DNA of 46,607 bases, from positions 1 through 46,607 of the forward strand of contig DATCYZ010000057.1 in the NCBI GenBank assembly GCA_036526195.1, read 5' to 3'. Below are positions 14,998 to 24,337 of the stretch, in pieces. The notes beneath the pieces are model-generated. The model saw only the letters and a program-made list of their open reading frames with translations, was not told where the DNA came from and ran no database searches. Every line of letters begins with the position of its first letter. The first letter of the stretch is position 1. A program made the position numbers and the translations under genes. Source of the DNA: DATCYZ01 sp036526195 (GTDB taxonomy: Bacteria; Pseudomonadota; Gammaproteobacteria; Burkholderiales; SG8-39).

Positions 14998-16497
14998 ATG
15001 AACTGCGCCGCACAACTCGTCGAACTCTTTGGCAGCCAGGCCAAGGTGGCGCGCGCCTTCCAGGTCGACCGCGCGGTGGTGAACAACTGGGTGAAGTCCG
15101 GCTACGTGCCGGCGCGCTGGGCCAGTGAAGTCGAGCGCGTGACCCAGGGCCGCATCGCCGCCAACGACATCGTCGACGAGGCCAGCGCCAAGAAGCCGGT
15201 GCGCGTGAAGTCGCGCCCGGACGACGCCCCATTCGGAATTTCAACGGAGCCAGAGCCCATGACCCAGTTCGCCCCCGCCAAGCGGATCCACTCCTTCCAT
15301 CCGCCGCAGCGCACCCTGATGGGGCCCGGCCCCACCGAGATCCATCCGCGCGTGCTCACCACCATGAGCCAGCCGGCGATCGGCTACCTCGACCCGGTGT
15401 TCGTCGAGATGATGGAGGAACTGAAGAGCCTGCTGCGCTACGCCTACCAGACGAAGAACGCGCTCACCTTCCCCATTTCCGGTCCGGGCTCGGTCGGCAT
15501 GGAGTACTGCTTCGTCAACATGGTGGCGCCCGGCGACAAGGTCGTGGTCTGCGTCAACGGCGTGTTCGGCGGGCGCATGCTCGAGAACGTGCTGCGTTGC
15601 GGAGGCACGCCGGTGGTGGTCGAGAACGAATGGGGCACGCCGGTCGACCCGCAGAAGGTGGAAGACGCGCTGAAGGCGAACCCGGACGTCAAGGTCGTCG
15701 CCTTCGTGCACGCCGAAACCTCCACCGGGTGCCAGTCGGATGCGAAGCTGCTCACCGAGATCGCGCACAGGCACGGCGCGCTGGTGATCGTCGATGCGGT
15801 GACCTCGCTTGCCGGCACGCCGGTGAAGGTCGACGAGTGGGGCATCGATGCCATCTACTCCGCGAGCCAGAAGTGCCTGTCGTGCACGCCGGGCCTGTCG
15901 CCGGTGTCGTTCTCGCAGGAAGTGGTCGAGCGGGTGCAGAAGAGGAAGGACCGCATCCACAGCTGGTTCATGGACATGAACCTGTTGCTCGGCTACTGGG
16001 GCACGGGCCAGCGCACCTACCATCACACCGCGCCGACGAATTCGCTGCTCGGTCTGCATGAGGCGCTCTTGCTGATCCGCGAAGAAGGGCTGGAGAACGG
16101 CTGGGCGCGCCACCAGCGCCACCATGTCGCGTTGAAGGCGGGGCTGGAAGCGATGGGCCTGAAGTTCCTCGTCAACGAAGCGCATCAGTTGCCGCAGATG
16201 AACGCGGTGTTCTGCGCCGAGGGCGTGGACGAGGCGCAGGTGCGCTCGACGCTGCTCTCCGAATTCGGCCTCGAGATCGGCGCCGGCCTCGGCCCCTTGA
16301 AGGGCAAGATCTGGCGCTTCGGCCTGATGGGCTACTCCTGCCGTCCGGACAACGTGATGCTCTGCCTGTCGGCGCTCGGTTCGGTGCTCGACGACATGGG
16401 CTATCCGGTGCATGTGGGCGACGCGGAAGCCGCGGCGCACGGCGCGTACGCGCAGATGCATGTGACGGACGCGCAGCGCAAGAAACGGGCGGCGTAG
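14998..16497 (+). CDS. YdaS/Cro-like HTH domain fused in frame to alanine/serine-glyoxylate-type aminotransferase
   Basis: One uninterrupted frame of 499 residues. Residues 1-60 resemble a YdaS/Cro-type DNA-binding domain: LVELFGSQAKVARAFQVDRAVVNNWVKSGYVPARWASEVERVTQGRI. A Lys/Arg/Pro-rich linker (about 61-87) follows. From M88 (ATG 15259) comes a class V, fold-type I PLP enzyme: RTLMGPGPTEIHPRVL, GPGSVGMEYC, HAETSTG, VDAVTSLAG (D266) and YSASQKCLSCTPG with the PLP lysine K292. This family moves amino groups from alanine or serine to glyoxylate. ATG 15259 has a good ribosome site (GGAG 15246-15249) and could yield the enzyme alone; ATG 14998 has a weak one but sits just after the promoter. 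So either a genuine fusion or two products from one frame. I know of no standard family with this domain order. Confidence 0.82.
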   Translation: MNCAAQLVELFGSQAKVARAFQVDRAVVNNWVKSGYVPARWASEVERVTQGRIAANDIVDEASAKKPVRVKSRPDDAPFGISTEPEPMTQFAPAKRIHSFHPPQRTLMGPGPTEIHPRVLTTMSQPAIGYLDPVFVEMMEELKSLLRYAYQTKNALTFPISGPGSVGMEYCFVNMVAPGDKVVVCVNGVFGGRMLENVLRCGGTPVVVENEWGTPVDPQKVEDALKANPDVKVVAFVHAETSTGCQSDAKLLTEIAHRHGALVIVDAVTSLAGTPVKVDEWGIDAIYSASQKCLSCTPGLSPVSFSQEVVERVQKRKDRIHSWFMDMNLLLGYWGTGQRTYHHTAPTNSLLGLHEALLLIREEGLENGWARHQRHHVALKAGLEAMGLKFLVNEAHQLPQMNAVFCAEGVDEAQVRSTLLSEFGLEIGAGLGPLKGKIWRFGLMGYSCRPDNVMLCLSALGSVLDDMGYPVHVGDAEAAAHGAYAQMHVTDAQRKKRAA

Positions 16498-16510
16498 CCT
16501 CGCCGGCGGT

Positions 16511-19500
16511 TCAGAAGTTCTCGCGGAAGAAGATGTGGTTGCGCGGCTGCGCGCCGAACACGCCGAAGCTCGCGGTGGCCGACGGGTCGTTGTTGTAGCT
16601 GCCGTTGCCGTCCCAGTCGCCTTGCAGGTAGACCGCGTTGGCCGGCGTGACCGCCTGGCAGGTCGTGTCGCCTCCGGCGCCGCTGTCGAGGTCCACGCAT
16701 ACGGTAACGCGACCCGGCAACGCGGGCGTTGGGCTGGGGCGCGACAGTCGCAGGCTGCCGACCCCTGACAGGAACGCGCCGCCGGCCACCACGTTCCCGT
16801 CGCTGCCGCCGGTCGGCGTGACCATGTTCGCTCCGGTCAGCCCGTGCACCTGGCCGCTGAGGACCACGTTCTTGGCGTTCAGCAAGGTGCAGTGATCGGC
16901 CGTGTTCGTGCTCCAGGCCGAGCCGGTCCAGTACTGCGTCGAGATCTGCAGCGGCAGCGTAATGTTGAGCGGTGCAGTGCCGTTTTGCAGGCGCATGCGG
17001 CCGTAGCGGAACTCCTTGCCGCTCGACGCGCCGCCCCCGTCGAACGCGATGCCGGTGCCGCCGCCATTGAAGGTCACCGCGCCCGCGGTCCCGATGGTGC
17101 CGTTGCCGGTTACCGCGTTCTCGCTCGGATCGCTGAGGTTCGCCTGCAGCGAAATGTTGGAAGTGAACGGGGCGATCGGCGTGCCGCGGACGTAACCGAG
17201 GGTTCCGCCGAAATCCACCGTGCCGGTCCCCGTCGCGGTCGTGTTGCCGGTCACCGAAGGCGTGCTGACCGCGGCGGTGTCGAGCGACGGGCCGGTGCCG
17301 TTGTTGCTGTAGGTCTGGGTGACGTTGCCCGCGACGACCTTGAACAGGTTGCCGCTGTAGTTGAGCGTCGTGCCGCCGCCGAACCGCTCCGCCGTGAGCG
17401 TGAGCTGCGGCGCGGTCAGGTAGCCGAAGCCCTGGCCGATGTAGGTGAACGACCGGATCGGCGCGGGCGCGCTGCCGGAACACGCGCCGTTGGCCACGTT
17501 GAACGTCCTGAACTGCGGCGTTTGCGAGGACGCGAGCGTCAACTGTTCCGGCACGAACCGGCCGACGCTGAACACCGGCGACACGACGTAACGCTCGGCG
17601 GTCGTGCTGCCCGCATCGCCGGAATCGACGTCGGCAAAGGTGCGGTCTTCAAGACGCACCGTCAGCGCACCGACCTCGCTGTAGGTTGCCGCCGTCGTGA
17701 CCACCGTCCCCGTTCCGGTCCAGCTGCCGGTCGCCAGCGTGCCCGTCGTGCATCCGGCGCATCCCGTGGGCAGCAGCAGCGCGGTCGGGACCGCGCTCGA
17801 GGGGCCGGTCGTCGCGCCGTTGTAGTTGGTGGTCGCAGCGCCCGCGCTGTTGACGGCGCGCATCGAGATGCGAAACGGCCGGCCCGCCTTGTGCACCACG
17901 CCGCCCGTCGCACCGGTATTGCCGAGCGTGCGGTCTCCGCCGCCCCCGGTGCCCGAGGTCTGCCAGTCGGTGTCGGTCACCGAAACGGTGTCGTAGGTCG
18001 ACGGCCGGATCGCGAACGCGTCGGTCGAGCAGCCCTGCCGCGTCGCGCCGCCCACGTTGGTCACGCGCACCCGCACGTCGCGGTAGGAATTGGCCACGTT
18101 GAACGGCCCGACGGAAGGCAGGACCCCGTTGTCCGCCGGCACGAACGCCGGGTTCGGCGCGAGCGTCGCGATGACCGTGGTCCAGGTCGAGCGGCAACTG
18201 GATCCGGAATCCAGCGCGCCGGTGTTGTCGCTGGAATCGAGCAATTCGACCAGCACCGTGCTGTTGTAGGACGTGTCGATGACGCCGCCCGAGGTGAGCG
18301 CGATGAGCTGGAGGTTGAAGTTGGTGCCCGCCACCTTGGTCCTGATATAGGTCGTGGGTGTGGTGTTGGTGCAGGTTGCGCCGACATCGCAGGCATTGAA
18401 CCGACCGGCACCCTGGGCCGTGACCAGCGAACTCGTGTCCGAGCGGGCGGGTGCGGACGCACTTGCCGTGATCGAGAATGCCCCCGGATTATTGAAGGTT
18501 ACGGAAAGTGTCGTGCTTCCCGAGGACAGTGCAGTGGGCGCCGGCAAGGTTGCACCGCCCTCGGTCGAGGTCAGCGTCACCACATCGGTCGCGCTGGTCA
18601 CGACGTTCCAGCATTCGTCGACCGCGTTGACCGTCACGTTGAAAGCGATGGCGGTCGTTTGAGTGCTGGGGGAACCGGTCTTGCCGGTGCCACCGCAGCC
18701 CGGGCTGGCCGTTTCGCCGGGCACCAGGATCTGCAGGCGCGGCGCGACGACGAAATCCGTGCTCACGCCGAAGTTGGTGCCGCCGGTCTGCGTCGCGGTG
18801 ATGTTGAACGTCCCGGCGTTCTGGTAGCGCAGGGTGTGTGAAGTCAGCACGCCGGCCACGAAGGAGGCGGTGGTGGTGTTGATCGTGGGTGCGATGGTCG
18901 AGAAGGTGCCGGTCGTCGTCAGGTCGACCGTGCCGGTGAAGGTCGTGTCCGTCGTCCCGTTCGGGTTCCGCGCCGTGATCCGGATGTTGAACGAGGTGCC
19001 GGCAACCTGTGTGCCGATGCTGCCGCCGCCCGCGGCCTCGACAAGGAAGGTGCGTGCGGGGTTGAGGGCGATGTGCTGGCCGATGCTCACTTCCGAGCCC
19101 GAGTGGGTCGCAATGCGCGTTCCGGTCGGGCCGCTGACCGTTCGCAGTTCGTCGGCGGTCTCGAGGGCCACCCCGTTCGGCCCGGCGCCGGATGCGGCGT
19201 CGGTGCGCTCGGTCATCCCGCCCGGCGGGGTGGAGCTGCCATTGCCGGTGTCCGCACTGAAGGCGCCGACCAGCATCGTCTGGGCGACCGACGGGCTGAT
19301 CGACGGGGCGACCATGCTGGTGCTGGCCGGGGTGTTCACCTGTCCGACGCCGAGCCCCGGGTCGGTGATCGCGGCGTGGACAACGCCACGATAGACCAGC
19401 AGCGCCGCGGAATAGTGGTCGGCGTAGGACGTGGTGAAGGTGTAGCTCGCACCATCCGAGGCCTGGACCGGACGGACGAAGATCTGTTGCCGCATGACGC

Positions 19501-19777
19501 TGTTGCCGGCGTCGGTCAGGACCTTGCTGGTCCAGGTCGGCACCATGACCGGTGGCGTGATCGTCCGGGCCCCGGCCTTCGAGACCTGCTTCGCGACGAT
19601 CACCACGACCAGGACATCGTTGGTGACCGTTCCCGCCGGCTTGTTCAGCACGATCGAGCCGCTTGAAGCGGCGGCGGTGCTGGAGCCGACAAAGGTGATC
19701 GCGGCGCGCGCCTGAATCGCGGCGAGCAGGAATGCAAGCAGCACGAGCCGCAGCCCGAGCGTCCCGAGCCACAGCAT
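16511..19777 (-). CDS. Large secreted Ser/Thr/Gly-rich protein with C-terminal DUF6701 (MshQ-like) region
   Basis: 1088 residues from ATG 19777, chosen because it starts a signal peptide, MLWLGTLGLRLVLLAFLLAAIQARA, followed by a mature AITFVGSS. An in-frame GTG 33 bases upstream is possible. The mature part is low in Lys and Glu and rich in Thr, Ser, Gly and Asn, with repeated beta-sandwich-like segments (FVVAP..., FNITATQTGG, FSITASASAP) as in surface adhesins, and several cysteine pairs. The last ~300 residues resemble DUF6701, found in MSHA-pilus protein MshQ: VGRFVPEQLTL, SFTYIGQGFGYLTAPQLTLTA, FRYGRMRLQNG, YWTGSAWSTNTADHCTLL and a C-terminal FFRENF. No pilin or MSHA genes are nearby, so it is an orphan. 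A role at the cell surface is inferred. The 183 bases upstream (19778-19960) hold a GC-rich hairpin but no gene. Confidence 0.8.
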   Translation of the reverse strand: MLWLGTLGLRLVLLAFLLAAIQARAAITFVGSSTAAASSGSIVLNKPAGTVTNDVLVVVIVAKQVSKAGARTITPPVMVPTWTSKVLTDAGNSVMRQQIFVRPVQASDGASYTFTTSYADHYSAALLVYRGVVHAAITDPGLGVGQVNTPASTSMVAPSISPSVAQTMLVGAFSADTGNGSSTPPGGMTERTDAASGAGPNGVALETADELRTVSGPTGTRIATHSGSEVSIGQHIALNPARTFLVEAAGGGSIGTQVAGTSFNIRITARNPNGTTDTTFTGTVDLTTTGTFSTIAPTINTTTASFVAGVLTSHTLRYQNAGTFNITATQTGGTNFGVSTDFVVAPRLQILVPGETASPGCGGTGKTGSPSTQTTAIAFNVTVNAVDECWNVVTSATDVVTLTSTEGGATLPAPTALSSGSTTLSVTFNNPGAFSITASASAPARSDTSSLVTAQGAGRFNACDVGATCTNTTPTTYIRTKVAGTNFNLQLIALTSGGVIDTSYNSTVLVELLDSSDNTGALDSGSSCRSTWTTVIATLAPNPAFVPADNGVLPSVGPFNVANSYRDVRVRVTNVGGATRQGCSTDAFAIRPSTYDTVSVTDTDWQTSGTGGGGDRTLGNTGATGGVVHKAGRPFRISMRAVNSAGAATTNYNGATTGPSSAVPTALLLPTGCAGCTTGTLATGSWTGTGTVVTTAATYSEVGALTVRLEDRTFADVDSGDAGSTTAERYVVSPVFSVGRFVPEQLTLASSQTPQFRTFNVANGACSGSAPAPIRSFTYIGQGFGYLTAPQLTLTAERFGGGTTLNYSGNLFKVVAGNVTQTYSNNGTGPSLDTAAVSTPSVTGNTTATGTGTVDFGGTLGYVRGTPIAPFTSNISLQANLSDPSENAVTGNGTIGTAGAVTFNGGGTGIAFDGGGASSGKEFRYGRMRLQNGTAPLNITLPLQISTQYWTGSAWSTNTADHCTLLNAKNVVLSGQVHGLTGANMVTPTGGSDGNVVAGGAFLSGVGSLRLSRPSPTPALPGRVTVCVDLDSGAGGDTTCQAVTPANAVYLQGDWDGNGSYNNDPSATASFGVFGAQPRNHIFFRENF

Positions 19778-19960
19778 CGCGCGTACGACAGGCTTATCGC
19801 GGTGTCCCACGCTCAGAAGCCTACCATTTGGTCGCCGCAGTTCGTACGTCCCTCCCGCGCCAAGTGGCCCTCGCCCCGGGGCGGGGGCGATGAGGCGGCC
19901 TCGCCGACGCCAGGATGGGACCGGCGGCCGAACGGGGCATCGCGGTAGGATGCGGGCGCG

Positions 19961-21010
19961 ATGGATACGCTGACCCATGCGCTCTCGGGCGCGCTGCTGG
20001 CGCGGGCGACGGCATCGAAGGACGCGCCGCCACGCTCGCTGCCGCGGCGCATGGCCGCCGGCTTCCTCGCCTGCGCGGCGCCGGACCTCGATTTCGTCAT
20101 CGGCTTCTTCGGGCCGGTGGAATACCTGCTACACCATCGCGGTGCCACGCATTCGCTGTTGCTGCTGCCAGCGTGGGCGTTGGTGCTTTCGTGGGTGCTC
20201 GCGAAGCTGCTGCGCGAGCCCGGCGGCTGGCGCGCGTTCTACGGGGTGTGCGCGCTCTCGCTCGTGGCGCATATCGCCGGCGACCTGATCACCAGCTTCG
20301 GCACCATGATCCTCGCGCCGGTCAGCGACTGGCGCGCGGGCCTGGGTACCACCTTCATCATCGACCTGTGGTTCAGCGGCATCATTCTGCTCGGCCTGCT
20401 CGCCGCCGTCGTGTTTCGGCGTTCAGCCCTGCCGGCGCGACTCGCGCTCGCGGTGCTGGCGGGCTACGTCGGCTTCCAGTGGACGCTGAAGCAGGAGGCG
20501 CTCGAGTTCGCCACGGCGCAGGCGCGCGCGCTCGGCATGCCGTCCGCGCGCATCGTGGCCTACCCCCGCGCGGTGACGCCGTTCAACTGGACGGTCTACG
20601 TGAGCGACGATGTGACGCACCGCTTCGCGCACATCAACTTGCGGCGCGACACGGTGCGCGAAGCGCGCGCGGAAGACGGCTTCATCGCCCGGCTTGATGC
20701 GCCCTTCCGGCCGATGAGCGAGGCGCGCTGGGAGGTGCGCAGCCGGTTCGGCGAGACGCCGGACGCGCATGCGCTTGCGCGCGCCGCCTGGGAGTCGCCC
20801 GGGCTCGCCTTCTATCGCTGGTTCGCCGGCATGCCGGCCTTCGACGGCATCACTGCGGGCTCGACGTGCGCCTGGTTCCTCGACTTGCGTTTCGTCAACC
20901 CGGGGAGCGAGCGGGTGCCGTTTCGCTACGGGGCCTGTCGCGAGGGTGACGCGGGGCCCTGGCGTGCCATGCCACGGCCCGTGTCGGCGCGCGTGACGCC
21001 GGTCCCCTAG
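19961..21010 (+). CDS. YdjM/YbcI-family membrane-bound metal-dependent hydrolase-like protein
   Basis: 349 residues. The N-terminal half contains MDTLTHALSGALLARA, CAAPDLDFVIGFFG, LLHHRGATHSLLLLPAW and VAHIAGDLITSFGT. This conserved His/Asp pattern (THxxxG...PDxD...HRGxTHS...HxxxD) between hydrophobic helices defines the DUF457/YdjM family. About five transmembrane segments fall in residues 35-185; the C-terminal half is soluble. Called a metal-dependent hydrolase, but no substrate is known. A TAGGAT -10-like box ends 9 bases before the ATG. Its stop codon overlaps that of the convergent metF. Confidence 0.85.
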   Translation: MDTLTHALSGALLARATASKDAPPRSLPRRMAAGFLACAAPDLDFVIGFFGPVEYLLHHRGATHSLLLLPAWALVLSWVLAKLLREPGGWRAFYGVCALSLVAHIAGDLITSFGTMILAPVSDWRAGLGTTFIIDLWFSGIILLGLLAAVVFRRSALPARLALAVLAGYVGFQWTLKQEALEFATAQARALGMPSARIVAYPRAVTPFNWTVYVSDDVTHRFAHINLRRDTVREARAEDGFIARLDAPFRPMSEARWEVRSRFGETPDAHALARAAWESPGLAFYRWFAGMPAFDGITAGSTCAWFLDLRFVNPGSERVPFRYGACREGDAGPWRAMPRPVSARVTPVP

Positions 21011-21840
21011 GGCGCCAGCCGTTTCCAGATCTCCAGCGTCAGCGCCGCCTGGTTAAGCGTGTAAACGTGAATCCCGGGCGCGCCACCCGCCAGCAGGCGC
21101 TCGCACAGCGCGCTCACCACGTCGATGCCGAAGGCGCGGATCGAGGCGCTGTCGTCGCGGTAGGACTCGAGCTTGACGCGCATCCAGCGCGGGATCTCGG
21201 CGCCGCAGGCATCCGAAAATCTCGCGAGCTGGGAGAAGTTCACGATCGGCATGATGCCGGGCACGATCGGCACCTCGATGCCCGCGGCGCGACTGTCGTC
21301 GACGAAGCGGAAGTAGGCGTCGGTGTTGTAGAAGTATTGCGTGATCGCGCTGTCGGCGCCGGCATCGACCTTCTTCCTGAACCAGCGAATCTCGTCAGCG
21401 GCATTGCGCGTCTGCGGGTGGTACTCGGGGTAGCAGGCCACCTCGATGCGGAACCAGTCGCCGGTGGTCTCGCGAATCAGCGCCACCAGTTCGTCGGCAT
21501 GGCGCAGTTCGCCCGCGGCCGCGAGGCCCGAGGGCATGTCGCCGCGCAGGGCGACCACGTGGCGGATGCCGTTTGCGCGGTAGCGCTCCAGTTGCGCGAC
21601 CAGGTCCGCGCGCGTCGAGGCCACGCAGGACAGGTGCGGCGCGGCGTCGTGACCGGCGGCGCGGATCTCGAGCACGGTGTCCAGCGTGCCGTCCTGCGTC
21701 GAGCCGCCGGCGCCGTAGGTGACCGAGAAAAAGCGCGGTTTCAGCGCGCCGAGCGCGCGCCAGGTCTCGCGCAGCTTCTCGTTTCCGGCCGGAGTCTTCG
21801 GCGGGAAGAACTCGAAGGAGTAATCGGGGTTTTTGCTCAT
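21007..21840 (-). CDS. metF: 5,10-methylenetetrahydrofolate reductase
   Basis: 277 residues. MetF TIM-barrel markers: YSFEFFPPKTPAGNEKL (catalytic Glu in the FEFFPP strand), FFSVTYGAGGST, LSCVAST, ALRGDMPSG, VACYPEYHP, ITQYFYNTDAYFRFVD and VPGIMPI. It reduces methylene-THF to methyl-THF with FAD and NADH, supplying methyl groups for methionine. Its ATG overlaps the panE stop (ATGA), so it closes the ahcY-panE-metF run and is presumably under the same riboswitch. Its stop (21007-21009) overlaps that of the opposite-strand ydjM-like gene. Confidence 0.96.
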   Translation of the reverse strand: MSKNPDYSFEFFPPKTPAGNEKLRETWRALGALKPRFFSVTYGAGGSTQDGTLDTVLEIRAAGHDAAPHLSCVASTRADLVAQLERYRANGIRHVVALRGDMPSGLAAAGELRHADELVALIRETTGDWFRIEVACYPEYHPQTRNAADEIRWFRKKVDAGADSAITQYFYNTDAYFRFVDDSRAAGIEVPIVPGIMPIVNFSQLARFSDACGAEIPRWMRVKLESYRDDSASIRAFGIDVVSALCERLLAGGAPGIHVYTLNQAALTLEIWKRLAP

Positions 21841-22754
21841 GGTCTGCCGCCTGCGAAAGGGGTGAGGGCGGCGAGGATGGTCCGGTTCACCGGCACCTCG
21901 AGGCCGTGATCCTGCGCCATGCGCACCACGGCGCCGGCGAGCCAGGGCAGTTCCAGCTTCGCGCCCGCCTCGAGATCGCCGAGCATGGAGGACTTCGTGC
22001 CGGGCGGAAAGCCGGCGACGAGTTCCATCTGCCGGCTCACGAAATCCTCGGGCAGGTCGATGCCGCGCGCGCGCGCCACGGTCCAGGTTTCGCGCATCGC
22101 GGCTTCGAGCAGCCAGCGCAGTTGCGCGTCCTCGCGGATCGGCCCGATGGGCAGGCGCGAAAGCGCCGTGGCGCCGCTCATGCCGACGAGGAAGACGAAC
22201 TTCTCCCATAGCGCGCGCCGGATGTCGTCGGTGACTTCCGTCTCGAACCCGGACGTCCCGCAGGCCGCCTGCAGCGCCTGCGCGGCGGCCTGCTGCGAAG
22301 GGCATGCCGCGCCGATGCGCAGGCGCGCGATCTTGCCGGTGTGCGCGATCACCCCGGGCTCGGCGATGCGTGCGGCGATGTAGGCGACCCCGCCCATGAC
22401 GCGTTCGGCGCCAAGCACCGCGCCGATGCGCTCGATCGACTCGACGCCGTTCTGGAACGGCACCACCACGCCGTTTTCCGCCAGCACGGGTTTGAGCAGC
22501 ACCGCGGCGGTTTCGGTGTCCCAGAGCTTCACCGCGAAGAGCACCACATCCGCCTTGCCGGCTTCAGCGGGGTCCCCGACCGCCCTGACGTGGATCGTGG
22601 CGTCGCCGAGCGCGCTGCGCAGCCCGAGGCCGTGCGCGCGCATCGCGGCAAGGTGCGCGCCGCGGGCGATGAAGGTGACGGGGAACCCCGCCTGCGCGAG
22701 CCGGCCGCCGAAATAGCCGCCGACGCCGCCCGCGCCCATCACCACGATGCGCAT
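21837..22754 (-). CDS. panE: 2-dehydropantoate 2-reductase family protein
   Basis: 305 residues. NADPH-binding MRIVVMGAGGVGGYFGGRLAQAG, then VVLFAVKLWDTE, VVPFQNGVES, catalytic-type Lys in RRALWEKFVFLVGMSG, and a C-terminal SSMLGDLEAGAKLELPWLAG with the pantoate-contacting Glu/Ser region. The ApbA/PanE family reduces ketopantoate to pantoate for CoA synthesis, though paralogues acting on other 2-keto acids exist. It starts 7 bases after the ahcY stop and is coupled to metF, an unexpected place for a pantothenate gene. Confidence 0.88.
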   Translation of the reverse strand: MRIVVMGAGGVGGYFGGRLAQAGFPVTFIARGAHLAAMRAHGLGLRSALGDATIHVRAVGDPAEAGKADVVLFAVKLWDTETAAVLLKPVLAENGVVVPFQNGVESIERIGAVLGAERVMGGVAYIAARIAEPGVIAHTGKIARLRIGAACPSQQAAAQALQAACGTSGFETEVTDDIRRALWEKFVFLVGMSGATALSRLPIGPIREDAQLRWLLEAAMRETWTVARARGIDLPEDFVSRQMELVAGFPPGTKSSMLGDLEAGAKLELPWLAGAVVRMAQDHGLEVPVNRTILAALTPFAGGRP

Positions 22755-22761
22755 GGCGATC

Positions 22762-24171
<1,410 letters not shown>

Positions 24172-24201
24172 CGTGGAGCTCCTTGGGTCGTCTGGCGGGC
24201 T

Positions 24202-24242
24202 CCAAAAACAAGGCGCCCGCACCGGTTAGGGATGCGAGCGCC
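24202..24242 (-). terminator. Intrinsic terminator (expression platform) of the SAH riboswitch
   Basis: On the minus strand GGCGCTCGCA (24242-24233) pairs with TGCGGGCGCC (24221-24212) around an 11-base loop, followed by TTGTTTTT. The 5' arm is the same segment that forms the aptamer pseudoknot, so the two structures exclude each other: bound SAH should prevent termination. Confidence 0.8.
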
Positions 24243-24297
24243 GTTTTGATGTGCTGAGCCTGGCCCCGGGGTCCGGGATCGCAGCGCTCCTCAGCAG
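24233..24297 (-). promoter_or_regulatory. SAH riboswitch aptamer
   Basis: Reading the minus strand: CTGCTGAGGAGCGCTGCGA, a variable P2 hairpin, CCAGGCTCAGCA, a short loop, then AACGGCGCTCGCA. P1 is TGCTGAG/CTCAGCA and the pseudoknot is GAGCGC/GCGCTC. The fixed words GAGGAGCGCUGCGA, CCAGGCUC and AACGGCGCUC match the known SAH riboswitch consensus, which activates ahcY genes in beta- and gammaproteobacteria. Confidence 0.92.
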
Positions 24298-24303
24298 GCG
24301 GCG

Positions 24304-24309
24304 ATTATA
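24304..24309 (-). promoter_or_regulatory. ahcY -10 box
   Basis: TATAAT on the minus strand, about 6 bases before the first base of the aptamer, so the transcript would begin directly with P1. The -35 region is weak. The promoter lies just past the metK stop. Confidence 0.65.
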
Positions 24310-24337
24310 GCGCGGCGGACGGGCCGCGCCCAGTCCC

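Noticed and set aside
16844..18841. 665-codon plus-strand frame opposite the DUF6701 gene
   Set aside because: The minus strand carries a signal peptide and a DUF6701 domain; the plus frame is Arg/Gly/Ala filler.
19778..19960. Small gene in the spacer between the DUF6701 and YdjM-like genes
   Set aside because: Frames here are short or antisense and lack a ribosome site; only a GC-rich hairpin is seen.
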